Source of the DNA: Planctomycetota bacterium
Lineage (GTDB): Bacteria; Planctomycetota; UBA1135; GCA-002686595
DNA: 64,000 bases
Direction of reading: 5' to 3'
NCBI GenBank assembly: GCA_023150475.1
Contig: JAKLKU010000005.1
Span: 248,001 to 312,000 of the forward strand
Positions 35,928 through 44,128 of the stretch are shown piece after piece. A program made the translations under genes and the position numbers. The notes below the pieces were generated by a model. The model was not told where the DNA came from and made no database searches. It saw nothing but the letters and a program-made list of their open reading frames with translations. The number at the start of each line of letters is the position of its first letter. The stretch's first letter is position 1.

Positions 35928-38900
35928 ATGGTTTGCTCCTCTCGCTTCGTTCGCGTCGTCCTCGTCGCGCTCGCGTGCGCGGCGTTCGCGCGAGCTCCAG
36001 TCGCCGCCGCGCCGCGATCGACGGCGCAGCCACAGGCGGGCGTCGCTGCGAGCACGAAGGCCGCGCGGCCCGTGCGCGACCCGGATCGTGGGCTCGACCC
36101 GAAACTGCGCGCGAAGCTCGGACTGGTCGACGCGAAGCTCGACGTTTGGTCGGTCGAACGAGGCGCGACGGCGATCGAAGCGCGGCTCGCCGAACTCTCG
36201 CGCGCGTGGAGCGCGGCGGATGCGGGCGGCGGCGACGTGGAATTCGATTCGTCGCTCTCGGCGTGGCTCGCGCCGACGTTGCGCGTCGGTCCGCTCGCGG
36301 CCGCGGCGCGCGCGGAGGCGAACCCTCCGCCGTCGGAGCGCGCGTGGAGCCTCACCCGCGAGCTCGAACCGAGCGGCGCCGAGCCGGCGCCGTTCGTCGA
36401 GGCTCTCGCGAGTTGGCGCAAGACCTTCACGGGCCCGTCGCGGCTCGACTGCGAGCTCTTCGGCGTCGTCGAACGCCCGGGCTCGCCGCCGACGCTCGAA
36501 ACGACGATCCGCGTGCAAGCGAGCGGGGTCGTCGCGAATGCTCGCGCGCAGCACGACGCGACGTGGACGTGCGTGTGGAGCGTCGCGGACGACTCGCTGC
36601 GGCTCGTGGAGCTGCGCGTGACGTCGTTCGACGCCGCGACGCTGCCGGGCGGCGCGGCGCCGCCGTTCGTCGACGTCACGGAGTCGCTCTTCGAGGATCC
36701 CGAGCTCTATCGCACGCGCTTCGCGCCGGGGCTCGATCGCTGGCGCGCGACTCTGCCGTCGAGCGTGTCGCCCGGCGCGCTCGGCCACCACGGTCTCGCC
36801 GTCGGCGACGTGAACGGCGACGGGCTCGAGGACGTCTACGTGTGTCGCCCGGGCGGTTTGCCGAATCAGCTCCTGCTGCACACGGCCGACCACCGGTTGC
36901 GCGACGTGTCCGCGGAGGCGGGCGTCGACTTCCTCGACTTCACGTCGAGCGCGCTGCTCGTCGACCTCGATCGCGACGGTGATCGCGACCTCGTGCTCGC
37001 GGCGAGCGTCGGTCTCGTCTTCCTCGCGAACGACGGCCATGGACGCTTCGAGCGCAAACTCGAGATCGAACGATCGCTCGCGACGTCGCTCTCCGCCGCC
37101 GACTACGACGGCGACGGCGATCTCGACGTGTACGTCTGTTCGTACTTGTCGCCTTACGAGCAGAACGGCTTGCCGGTCCCCTACCACGACGCGAACAACG
37201 GCGAAGCGAACCAACTCTGGCGCAACGACGTCGCGAACGGCGCCTCCTCGGACGGCAACGCATGGAAGTTCGTCGACGTCACGAAGGAGGTCGGACTCGA
37301 CGAGCACAACCGCCGCTTCAGTTTCGCCGCCGCATGGGAGGACTTCGACGAGGACGGCGATCAGGACCTCTACGTCGCCAACGACTTCGGCCGCAAGAAC
37401 CTCTACCGCAACGACGACGGCCGCTTCCGTGACGTCGCGCCCGAGCTCGCGGCCGACGACGTTTCGGCCGGCATGGGCGTCGACTGGGGCGACTTCGACG
37501 GCGACGGTTGGCTGGACGCGTACACGACGAACATGTGCACGCGCGCCGGCAGCCGGTTGACGTGTTCGCCGGGGTTCCGCGCGACGCGCGGCGGCGCGGA
37601 CGAGCACGACTATCGAGCGCACGCGATGGGCAACACGTTGCTCGCGAATCGAGGCGGCAAACGCTTCGAGGACGTCGCCGAAGCGAGCGGCACGGCGTTC
37701 GGCCGCTGGGGCTGGGGCGCGATCTTCGTCGACTTCGACGGCGACGGCGCGCTCGACCTCTTCGCTCCGAACGGTTTCGCGAGCGACACCCGCGAGCCGG
37801 ACCTCGACAGCTTCTTCTGGCGCCAAGTCGTGTTGCAGTCGCCCGCCGACGACTCCGGAGCACGCGACGACTACGCGCTCGGTTGGCGCGCGATCAATCG
37901 GCTGATGCGGCAGGGGTACTCGTGGAACGGACACGAACGCAACGTCGCGTTGTGGAACGTCGGAGACGGACGGTTCGTCGACGTGTCGGCGGCGGCCGGA
38001 CTCGATCATCCCGACGACGCGCGCGCCGCGGTGCGGATCGATTGGGATCACGACGGTGACGAGGACCTGTTCCTCACCAACCGCAACGCGCCGATGCTGC
38101 GGATGCTCGAGAACAGGCGCGCGACCGAGCACGCGTGGATCGCGTTCGAGCTCGCGTCGCGCGATCCGCGCCGCACGACGATCGGCGCGCGGGTCGTCGT
38201 GTCGACCGACGACCGCCGCACGCAACGGCTGACACAACGCGCGGGCCACGGCTACCTCACGCAGTCGAGCTCGCGGCTCGTGTTCGGACTCGGACGTGCG
38301 AGCGTGACGAGCGTCAGCGTCAGGTGGCCGAGCGGCGAGACCGAGTCGTTCGGCGCACCGAGCGCGAGAAGCGCGCATCGCTTGCTGCAAGGCAGCGGAA
38401 CCGCGCAGCCGCTCGCCGCACGCGCGCAACGCGAGTTCCGAGAGACCTCCTACGCCGCACCGCGGCTCGCCGCGACCCGCACGGTGCTCACGACGCCGCT
38501 CGGCTTGCCGCGGCTCGCGCTCGAAACCGCCGACGGGCGCGCCGCGTCGCTCTTCGGCATCACGATGCAAGGTCCGCAGGGCACCGGGCGGCCGCTCGTG
38601 TTGCTGCTCTGGTCGCGCGAGGACCTCGAGTCGCTGCGGCTGCTCCACCGATTCGCCGAGGAGAAAGCGACGCTCGAAGCGGCGGGCCTCGCGCAAGTGC
38701 TGTCACTGTGCGTCGATGTCGGCGCCGGGACGGGCGCCGAGGACGACAGAGAGGCTCGGACGCGAGCGCTCGAAGCGTGGTCCGCCGCGAACTGGCCGTT
38801 CTCGCGCGGTTTCGCGAGCGAAGAAGCACTGCAGGTGCTCGAGCTCGTGCTCGCGGCGTTGCACGACGATGCACGCGGGCTCTTCACGCCGGTCGCATTC

Positions 38901-39509
38901 CTCGTCGACCCGACGGGGCGACTCGTCGCGACGTACGCAGGCGCGTTCGAGCCCGCGACGCTCGCACGCGACGCCGCGCTCGTCGGCGCGGACGACGCGG
39001 CTCGGCTCGCCGCCGCGGTGCCGTTCCCCGGACGGTGGCTCGCGAAGTCGCTCTCGGCGTCGGACCCGGACGTCGCGGCTCGGCTCGCGCAACACGGACT
39101 CGAACGACCGGCGAGCGAGTACGCGCTCGCGAAACTCGAAGTGCGCAAGACGTCGAACGCGGACGTCGCCGTGCAGGTCGGCATCGCGTTGCACGAACAG
39201 GGCCGGCGCGCGGAAGCGATCGTGCAGTACCGACGAGCGCTCGAAGTCGATCCGGCGCACGCGCTCGCCGCGCAGAGCCTCGCACTCGCGCTGCACGAAT
39301 CCGGCGATCTCGACGGCGCGCTCGCGGCCTACCGCGAAGCCTTGAAGCTCGCGCCCGGCCACGCGGACACACGCTTCAACCTCGGGCTGCTCTGCTTGCA
39401 ACGCAACGACGTCGCCGGCGCGAAACAAGAGCTCGCCGCGCTCGAGAAACTCTCGCCCGAGCACGCCGTCGCGCTCGCCGAGAAACTGCGCGCGTTCGAG
39501 CGGCGCTGA
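35928..39509 (+). CDS. Giant secreted FG-GAP/ASPIC-UnbV protein with redoxin-like and TPR domains (1193 aa)
   Basis: A signal peptide is seen (VRVVLVALACAAFARAPVAAA). A unique N-terminal region (about 30-280) precedes FG-GAP/VCBS repeats with D-x-D/N-x-D-G-x-x-D loops (NGDGLEDVYV, DRDGDRDLVL, DGDGDLDVYV, about 285-720). These are followed by an ASPIC/UnbV domain (about 745-820). From about 855 to 1000 comes a thioredoxin-fold region resembling redoxin (RPLVLLLWSREDLES, TPVAFLVDPTGRLVATYAG), but without the CxxC pair. TPR repeats close the protein (about 1073-1180; GIALHEQGRRAEAIVQYRRALEVD). The architecture suggests a surface or periplasmic binding protein; function unknown. Confidence 0.82.
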   Translation: MVCSSRFVRVVLVALACAAFARAPVAAAPRSTAQPQAGVAASTKAARPVRDPDRGLDPKLRAKLGLVDAKLDVWSVERGATAIEARLAELSRAWSAADAGGGDVEFDSSLSAWLAPTLRVGPLAAAARAEANPPPSERAWSLTRELEPSGAEPAPFVEALASWRKTFTGPSRLDCELFGVVERPGSPPTLETTIRVQASGVVANARAQHDATWTCVWSVADDSLRLVELRVTSFDAATLPGGAAPPFVDVTESLFEDPELYRTRFAPGLDRWRATLPSSVSPGALGHHGLAVGDVNGDGLEDVYVCRPGGLPNQLLLHTADHRLRDVSAEAGVDFLDFTSSALLVDLDRDGDRDLVLAASVGLVFLANDGHGRFERKLEIERSLATSLSAADYDGDGDLDVYVCSYLSPYEQNGLPVPYHDANNGEANQLWRNDVANGASSDGNAWKFVDVTKEVGLDEHNRRFSFAAAWEDFDEDGDQDLYVANDFGRKNLYRNDDGRFRDVAPELAADDVSAGMGVDWGDFDGDGWLDAYTTNMCTRAGSRLTCSPGFRATRGGADEHDYRAHAMGNTLLANRGGKRFEDVAEASGTAFGRWGWGAIFVDFDGDGALDLFAPNGFASDTREPDLDSFFWRQVVLQSPADDSGARDDYALGWRAINRLMRQGYSWNGHERNVALWNVGDGRFVDVSAAAGLDHPDDARAAVRIDWDHDGDEDLFLTNRNAPMLRMLENRRATEHAWIAFELASRDPRRTTIGARVVVSTDDRRTQRLTQRAGHGYLTQSSSRLVFGLGRASVTSVSVRWPSGETESFGAPSARSAHRLLQGSGTAQPLAARAQREFRETSYAAPRLAATRTVLTTPLGLPRLALETADGRAASLFGITMQGPQGTGRPLVLLLWSREDLESLRLLHRFAEEKATLEAAGLAQVLSLCVDVGAGTGAEDDREARTRALEAWSAANWPFSRGFASEEALQVLELVLAALHDDARGLFTPVAFLVDPTGRLVATYAGAFEPATLARDAALVGADDAARLAAAVPFPGRWLAKSLSASDPDVAARLAQHGLERPASEYALAKLEVRKTSNADVAVQVGIALHEQGRRAEAIVQYRRALEVDPAHALAAQSLALALHESGDLDGALAAYREALKLAPGHADTRFNLGLLCLQRNDVAGAKQELAALEKLSPEHAVALAEKLRAFERR

Positions 39510-39513
39510 AGCC

Positions 39514-39732
39514 CTACTCCGCTTCGGCCCAGACGCGCGGCGACTCGCCTGGGCCGAAGAACTCGACGTGGATCACGTTCGGGTTGCAGCAGACCGGGCA
39601 GTCCTCGACGTAGCTCTGCTCGTCGCCTTGCGTCGGATCGAGCGGCACCACGATCGACTCGCCGCAGCTCGGACACGCGTACGAGCCTTCGTCGCGGTCG
39701 ACCCGGCGCTTGCGTTTCTTCTTCTTCGCCAC
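39514..39732 (-). CDS. CPXCG-motif zinc-ribbon protein (72 aa)
   Basis: A basic N-terminus (MAKKKKRKRR) is followed by a zinc-ribbon: Cys20 and Cys23 in CPSCGESI, then Cys45 and Cys48 in DCPVCCNP. This fits the small CPXCG (DUF) family found in many proteobacteria and planctomycetes. The function is unknown; the fold suggests a metal-binding or nucleic-acid-associated protein. It ends four bases after the 3' end of the giant gene (convergent). A TAAGCT hexamer six bases before its start suggests a leaderless transcript. Confidence 0.85.
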   Translation of the reverse strand: MAKKKKRKRRVDRDEGSYACPSCGESIVVPLDPTQGDEQSYVEDCPVCCNPNVIHVEFFGPGESPRVWAEAE

Positions 39733-39738
39733 GCGTCG

Positions 39739-39744
39739 AGCTTA
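39739..39744 (-). promoter_or_regulatory. -10-like box TAAGCT of the CPXCG gene
   Basis: On the minus strand TAAGCT ends six bases before the ATG at 39732. No Shine-Dalgarno sequence is present. Confidence 0.35.
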
Positions 39745-39785
39745 CGCGCCGCGGCGCCCGCGCGCTCGTCGCACTCGCCGGGCGC

Positions 39786-39791
39786 TATGCT
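39786..39791 (+). promoter_or_regulatory. -10-like box TATGCT of the deacetylase gene
   Basis: TATGCT ends six bases before the ATG at 39798, and there is no Shine-Dalgarno sequence. With the opposed box at 39739-39744 it makes a 65-bp divergent promoter region with two short leaders. Confidence 0.4.
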
Positions 39792-39797
39792 CCCGGC

Positions 39798-40529
39798 ATG
39801 CGCGGGATCCTCACGTACCACTCGATCGATCCGTCGGGGTCGTCGATCTCGGTCAGCGAGCACGAGCTCCGCAACCACGTGCGCTTCTTCGCGTCGCGCA
39901 ACGTGCAGATCGTGCCGCTCGAATGGTTGCACAAGGTCCCCGCCGACCGCCACGCGCTCGCGATCACGTTCGACGACGGCTTCCAGAACTTCGCGGACGT
40001 CGCGTGGCCGCTGCTCAAGCACCACGATCTGCCCGTGACGCTCTTCGTGCCGACCGAACGGCTCGGACGGACGAACGACTGGGGCGGGACGAAACTCTCG
40101 GGCATCCCGGAGTTGCCGCTGATGAGCTGGGACACCGTCGCGAAGCTCGTCGAACACGGTCTGACGCTCGGATCGCACAGTCGCACGCACCCGCACCTCG
40201 AGACGTGCGACGACGCGGCGCTCGAAGCAGAGGTCGCCGGCTCCGCGCGGGCGATCGAAGAGCGCGTCGGCGTGCGCCCGAAGGCGTTCTGTTATCCGTT
40301 CGGCACGTTCGACGAGCGCTGCGTCGCCGCGGCGAAGCGGCACTACGAAGTCGCGGTGACCACCGAGCTCGCGGCGCTGCCGGACGCGCCCGACCTGCAC
40401 CGGCTGCCTCGCCTCGACGTCTACTACTGGCGCGCGGGTGGCCTCGAACGCTGGGGCTCGGGCGCGTTCCGTCGCCGCATCGCGTTCCGCGCGCTGGCGC
40501 GGCGCGTGCGGGCGGCGCTCGGACGCTGA
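39798..40529 (+). CDS. Polysaccharide deacetylase (NodB domain, CE4)
   Basis: This 243-residue protein is one NodB homology domain. Motif 1 is TFDDG (Asp59 catalytic base, Asp60 metal ligand). Motif 2 is SHSRTH (His127 and His131, metal ligands). Motif 3 is KAFCYPFG. The first strand ILTYHSID is the family start. The enzyme would remove N- or O-acetyl groups from a polysaccharide. No signal peptide is visible, so a cytoplasmic or peripheral location is likely, as in some EPS-lipid-intermediate deacetylases. It is transcribed away from the CPXCG gene and converges with the lipoprotein gene 9 bases on. Confidence 0.9.
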   Translation: MRGILTYHSIDPSGSSISVSEHELRNHVRFFASRNVQIVPLEWLHKVPADRHALAITFDDGFQNFADVAWPLLKHHDLPVTLFVPTERLGRTNDWGGTKLSGIPELPLMSWDTVAKLVEHGLTLGSHSRTHPHLETCDDAALEAEVAGSARAIEERVGVRPKAFCYPFGTFDERCVAAAKRHYEVAVTTELAALPDAPDLHRLPRLDVYYWRAGGLERWGSGAFRRRIAFRALARRVRAALGR

Positions 40530-40538
40530 CGACACGCG

Positions 40539-42818
40539 TCAATCGGCGACGCAACCTCCGTTGAAGACCCGGCCGTCGATCGCGTGGACGACGGGGACGA
40601 TCGCGCCACCGACGAGTGACTCCACGCTGTTCTTGTCGATGACGCCGGCGAAGCCGAAGCCGGCGTTCTCGTGGAAGCCGACGCCGCACGACTGCGCTTG
40701 TTGCGCCGCTTGGAGCGCGATCACCTTCGACTTGAAGTCGGCGTAGCTCGCGAGGTACTGCAGATCGACGTCACCGGTGCCGGAGTCCTTCGAGAAGTAG
40801 AAGAACACGGCCTGCGACAGGTCGACCCACACGCGCTCTTCGAGGCCCGTGCACGAGTCCGCGTAGTCGTCGAACGGGTACATGTCGCCGTCGAAGTCGA
40901 TGCCGAGGAGCACACGCTCGTCGACGTCGTCCCAACCCGCGGTGTCGGAGCCCGGCGGCACCGTCGCACCGGGCACCAACGCGCCCGCGTTCAAGATCGA
41001 CGTACCGAACGCGCCGGCTCCGGTCTGCGCGTAGTTGTGCCAGTTCGGATCGTTCGAGTCGCCGAGCACCGCTGCTTCGCGGTGCTTCGAATCGACCGCG
41101 ATGCACGGGTTGTTGTTCCACGCGTTGTTGACCGGCAACGTGCACGCAGGCGTGCCCGCTTCCCACGAGACGTACTTCTGCGTCGCGTCGGAGGAGACGT
41201 TGACGTCGAGCCGCTGGATCGTCCACACGTCGTCGCCGTCGCTTTGGTGATCGACGAACGCGCAGAGCGTCCCGACGTCGATGTCGCTGTCGACTTGCGT
41301 CGCGGCGCCGCACGGTGCACCGAGCGATTGCCCGTCCAGCCCGTCCGGCCCGGACAGTTGGTTGTCGAAGAACGGATCGACGAGTTGCGTCAGCGCCCAA
41401 CCGGAGAGCGGCCCGACGAACACTTGCGAGCCCGAACCGACGACCACGTCGATGTCCGTCCCGAGCGCCACGGCGGTCGCGGGCCCACCGACTCCGGGAA
41501 GCCACGCCTGCGCAGGATGCGGGTCGCCGGTCTGCTTCTTCGTGCCGCTCGCGAGCAACGTGAGCCCGAGGTCGTCGACCGCACCGATCATGCCGGCGAG
41601 GTTGACGACTTGGAGGAACCCGCAGCGCGGCGTCCCACCGTACGTGCCCACGCCGGACGGCGCGAAGTTCTCGACACCGACGCCGAGCACTTCGCCGGGC
41701 TGCAATCGGTCGGCCGCTCCGGTGAGGTCGTGGACCTCGCCGAGGCCGGTGAAGAGGAGACAGGCGTCGAAGTCGGCAGCGAACACGTCACCCGGACCGG
41801 TCATCACCGGCTGCCCGGTCGCCACGTCCGTGACGCGCTCGACGAGCAGCGTCACCACCGGCGTCCCGCCGCCCGTGTCGACGCTCTGGACGATGCCGTT
41901 GACGAGCGCCATGCCGACGCCGGTGAACGCCGCTCGCACGAGGTGCGGATGGTAGCGCACCGAGCTCTGTCCGACGTCGGCGCAGCCCGGATCGACGCCG
42001 AGCATGCCTTCCATCTGCAACGTGTCACCGACCGAGAGGTTCGAGAGCACGATCGCGGAACCGACGCCGGCCTTCGACACGTCGAAGCCGGCGACGAAGC
42101 TCGTGCAGTCGGTCGGCTCGACGACGTAGGACGAGCCAAGCGCGTCCTCCAACGCGAAGAGTTCGTTCGCCGCGTCGATCTCGGTGACGGTCCCGGAGAG
42201 CGCCATCGGGATCCGAGTGGAAAGGAAGATGCGCGGACCGACGACGATCGAGCCCGGCACTTCGCCGTCGGCGACCGAGTTCGCGACGTCGACGTGCATG
42301 AAGAGCAGCGGCTGGTTCTCGGCGGCCGGCTCGGCGATCGAGAACGAGTTCAGCGGGCCCAGCGGGAACGTCGTCGCGATCTCGGAGTACGACGCGCCCG
42401 TCGGGTCGAAGAGCGGGTAGACGGGGACGTCGAGACTGGTCAGATCCTTCGCGGTGATCGTCAGTTTGAAGCTGAGCGTGTCGTAGTCGCCGGCCGCGAG
42501 CTCGCGCGACGCGATCGGCGCCGCAGTACCTTCGTAGCTGAGCGCGTCGATCGTCACTGGCGCGTCGACGCCGTCCTGGATCAAGTACGCGGGCCCACCG
42601 GGACCGACCAACGCGAGTTCGTGGAACGTGATCGCGAGCTCGCTCAGTTGATCCGCGGAAACGTCCCCGAGCGCGACGGTCGCCGCGTTGCGACCGAGGC
42701 TGCTCGAATGCGATCCGCCGCCGCCCGATCCACCGCCTCCGCACGTCGCGAGGACGCACGCGGCACCGGCTGCGAGAACACGAGCGACGCGCGAAGCACG
42801 AAACGACGGACGGGTCAT
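40539..42818 (-). CDS. Large lipoprotein, possibly DUF4382-containing (759 aa)
   Basis: The ATG at 42818 has AAGGAG seven bases upstream. A lipoprotein signal with LATC followed by a Gly/Ser-rich linker (GGGGSGGGGSHSSS) shows outer-membrane or surface anchoring. The first mature 170 residues (VALGDVSADQLSELAITFHELAL to about VDVANSVAD) resemble DUF4382. The following part contains short beta units around GTVTEIDAANELFALED that resemble DUF5666-type repeats. The long remainder is unrecognised, with many Asp/Gly and several Cys (CGFLQVV, ACTLPVN, SCTGLEERV). No enzyme motif. Predicted location: cell surface. Confidence 0.7.
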   Translation of the reverse strand: MTRPSFRASRVARVLAAGAACVLATCGGGGSGGGGSHSSSLGRNAATVALGDVSADQLSELAITFHELALVGPGGPAYLIQDGVDAPVTIDALSYEGTAAPIASRELAAGDYDTLSFKLTITAKDLTSLDVPVYPLFDPTGASYSEIATTFPLGPLNSFSIAEPAAENQPLLFMHVDVANSVADGEVPGSIVVGPRIFLSTRIPMALSGTVTEIDAANELFALEDALGSSYVVEPTDCTSFVAGFDVSKAGVGSAIVLSNLSVGDTLQMEGMLGVDPGCADVGQSSVRYHPHLVRAAFTGVGMALVNGIVQSVDTGGGTPVVTLLVERVTDVATGQPVMTGPGDVFAADFDACLLFTGLGEVHDLTGAADRLQPGEVLGVGVENFAPSGVGTYGGTPRCGFLQVVNLAGMIGAVDDLGLTLLASGTKKQTGDPHPAQAWLPGVGGPATAVALGTDIDVVVGSGSQVFVGPLSGWALTQLVDPFFDNQLSGPDGLDGQSLGAPCGAATQVDSDIDVGTLCAFVDHQSDGDDVWTIQRLDVNVSSDATQKYVSWEAGTPACTLPVNNAWNNNPCIAVDSKHREAAVLGDSNDPNWHNYAQTGAGAFGTSILNAGALVPGATVPPGSDTAGWDDVDERVLLGIDFDGDMYPFDDYADSCTGLEERVWVDLSQAVFFYFSKDSGTGDVDLQYLASYADFKSKVIALQAAQQAQSCGVGFHENAGFGFAGVIDKNSVESLVGGAIVPVVHAIDGRVFNGGCVAD

Positions 42819-43166
42819 CGGGACTCCTTGGGGTCGGGGAACTCGACCGGATCGGGCGCTGCCCCGACATGCTTGAGTCCGCCCGCGGCCGACGTGAACC
42901 CGAAGCCGATCGGGCGCACCCGCGGGACCCGCAACGGAGCGAGCGCGTGACCCTTCGCGCCTCGCGCCCGCACCCGCGGGCGACGGGAGAAGGGTTTTCC
43001 AGCCGCGCGCGCCCACGGAGGCGTTCGTCGAGCCCTGCGGGTCGGACGGCCTCGACCGCGGCCCGTCCGCGGCACTTTCGGGGAGCACGCGGTTGTGGAA
43101 GCGACGCGAGCGGCCGAACTATAGTGGCGACGTGCGCCCGTCCCCTCGGAGCGTCGCACGCAACCC
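42819..43166. other. 348-bp divergent intergenic region
   Basis: This region separates the lipoprotein gene (minus) and the two-helix repeat operon (plus). It contains the lipoprotein's Shine-Dalgarno sequence, a TATAGT hexamer at 43120-43125, and otherwise GC-rich sequence. I see no supported small gene or hairpin. Confidence 0.5.
43120..43125 (+). promoter_or_regulatory. -10-like box TATAGT of the two-helix repeat/flippase operon
   Basis: TATAGT ends 41 bases before the ATG at 43167. It is one of the best -10 matches in the window. A TTGTGG at 43093 is 21 bases away, too far for an ideal -35. Confidence 0.35.
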
Positions 43167-43547
43167 ATGGCCGACGCCCAACACGATCCGCGCCAAGAGC
43201 AAGCCCTCGAAGAGGAGCTCGAGCTCGCGTTCACGCCGCTGCACAAGTTCTGCCTCGGCCTCGCCGTCGGCGTCGCGGCCGCGGTGGTCCTCGCGGCGCT
43301 CACCGTCGTCCACCTCCTGCGCTCGCCCGACGAGCCCTACCCGCTGGTGCTGCTCGCGCAGTACATGCCGGGTTATGCGGTGTCGTGGGGCGGCGTCGTG
43401 GTCGGCGCCGCGTGGGGTTTCTTCTCGGGGTTCATCGTCGGCTGGTTCTTCGCGTTCGCACGCAACGTCGTGATGGCGATCGCGAAGGTCGTGCTGCGCG
43501 CGAAGGCCGAGCTCGCGGAGAGCCGCGGCTTCCTCGATCACATCTGA
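43167..43547 (+). CDS. Two-helix membrane protein with the PGY repeat unit (126 aa)
   Basis: An acidic, probably cytoplasmic N-terminus (1-22) is followed by a helix at about 28-51, a loop, and a second helix at about 70-98. Between them and entering the second helix is MPGYAVSWGGVVVGAAWGFFSGFIVG (residues 67-92, written here by its key residues PGY, then Gly at 75-76, 80, 84, 88 and 92). This unit occurs twice in the next protein. The C-terminus is a charged helix. No known family was recognised. One base separates it from the next gene, and a flippase gene follows, so a role in envelope-polymer export is possible. Confidence 0.65.
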   Translation: MADAQHDPRQEQALEEELELAFTPLHKFCLGLAVGVAAAVVLAALTVVHLLRSPDEPYPLVLLAQYMPGYAVSWGGVVVGAAWGFFSGFIVGWFFAFARNVVMAIAKVVLRAKAELAESRGFLDHI

Positions 43548-43548
43548 C

Positions 43549-44118
43549 ATGAGCGATCAAGACGTCGTCCACGGCACGCTGTCGCGCATCAACGCGCGCG
43601 CTTGGGGCATCGCCACTGGGCTGGTGCTCGGCGGCGGCCTCTGCCTCGCGACGATCATCCTCGTGATGAAGGGTGGGCCCGACATGGGCCAGCACCTCGG
43701 TCGCCTCACGAACGTGTTGCCCGGCTACAGCGTGAGTTGGCTCGGCGCGTTCGTCGGTCTGGTCTACGGCTTCGTGATCGGCTACGGACTCGGCCGCCTG
43801 ATCGGTCCGAGGAGCCCGCTTTCCGGCAAACGCGAGCCGTCCGGCACCACGCACGTGCGCTTGAACGGCAAGGCCTGGGGGCTGACGCTCGGCGCCGCCG
43901 CGGGCATCGCGCTCTTCGCCGTCACGAACCTGCTCGACGTCAAGGGCGGCGAGCATCCCGGCGAGTTCCTCTCGAACCTGCACCTCTATCTGCCCGGTTA
44001 CCGCGTCGACTTCGTCGGCAGCCTGATCGGCTTCGCGTACTTGCTCGCGATCGGCTTCGTGCTCGGCGAGCTCGTCGCGGGCGTCTACAACCGCGCGGTC
44101 GAGCGCGCCGAGAGCTGA
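43549..44118 (+). CDS. Four-helix membrane protein made of two PGY repeat units (189 aa)
   Basis: Two repeats are seen by eye: unit A about residues 15-86 and unit B about 106-176. Each has an Asn-x-x-Ala-Trp-Gly start (N15-W19-G20; N106-W110-G111), a helix, a KGG loop, then L-P-G-Y (57-60; 148-151) and a second helix with Gly spaced every four residues. The unit is also present once in the preceding gene. A linker of about 20 residues (SPLSGKREPSGTTHVR) joins the two halves. The protein likely has both ends in the cytoplasm. Function unknown. It is followed ten bases later by the flippase gene. Confidence 0.7.
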   Translation: MSDQDVVHGTLSRINARAWGIATGLVLGGGLCLATIILVMKGGPDMGQHLGRLTNVLPGYSVSWLGAFVGLVYGFVIGYGLGRLIGPRSPLSGKREPSGTTHVRLNGKAWGLTLGAAAGIALFAVTNLLDVKGGEHPGEFLSNLHLYLPGYRVDFVGSLIGFAYLLAIGFVLGELVAGVYNRAVERAES

Positions 44119-44128
44119 TCCGCTCGCG

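Noticed and set aside
35820..38696. Antisense open frame across the FG-GAP protein
   Set aside because: The plus-strand frame has regular calcium-loop repeats. The opposite frame is Arg/Glu-rich with no motif.
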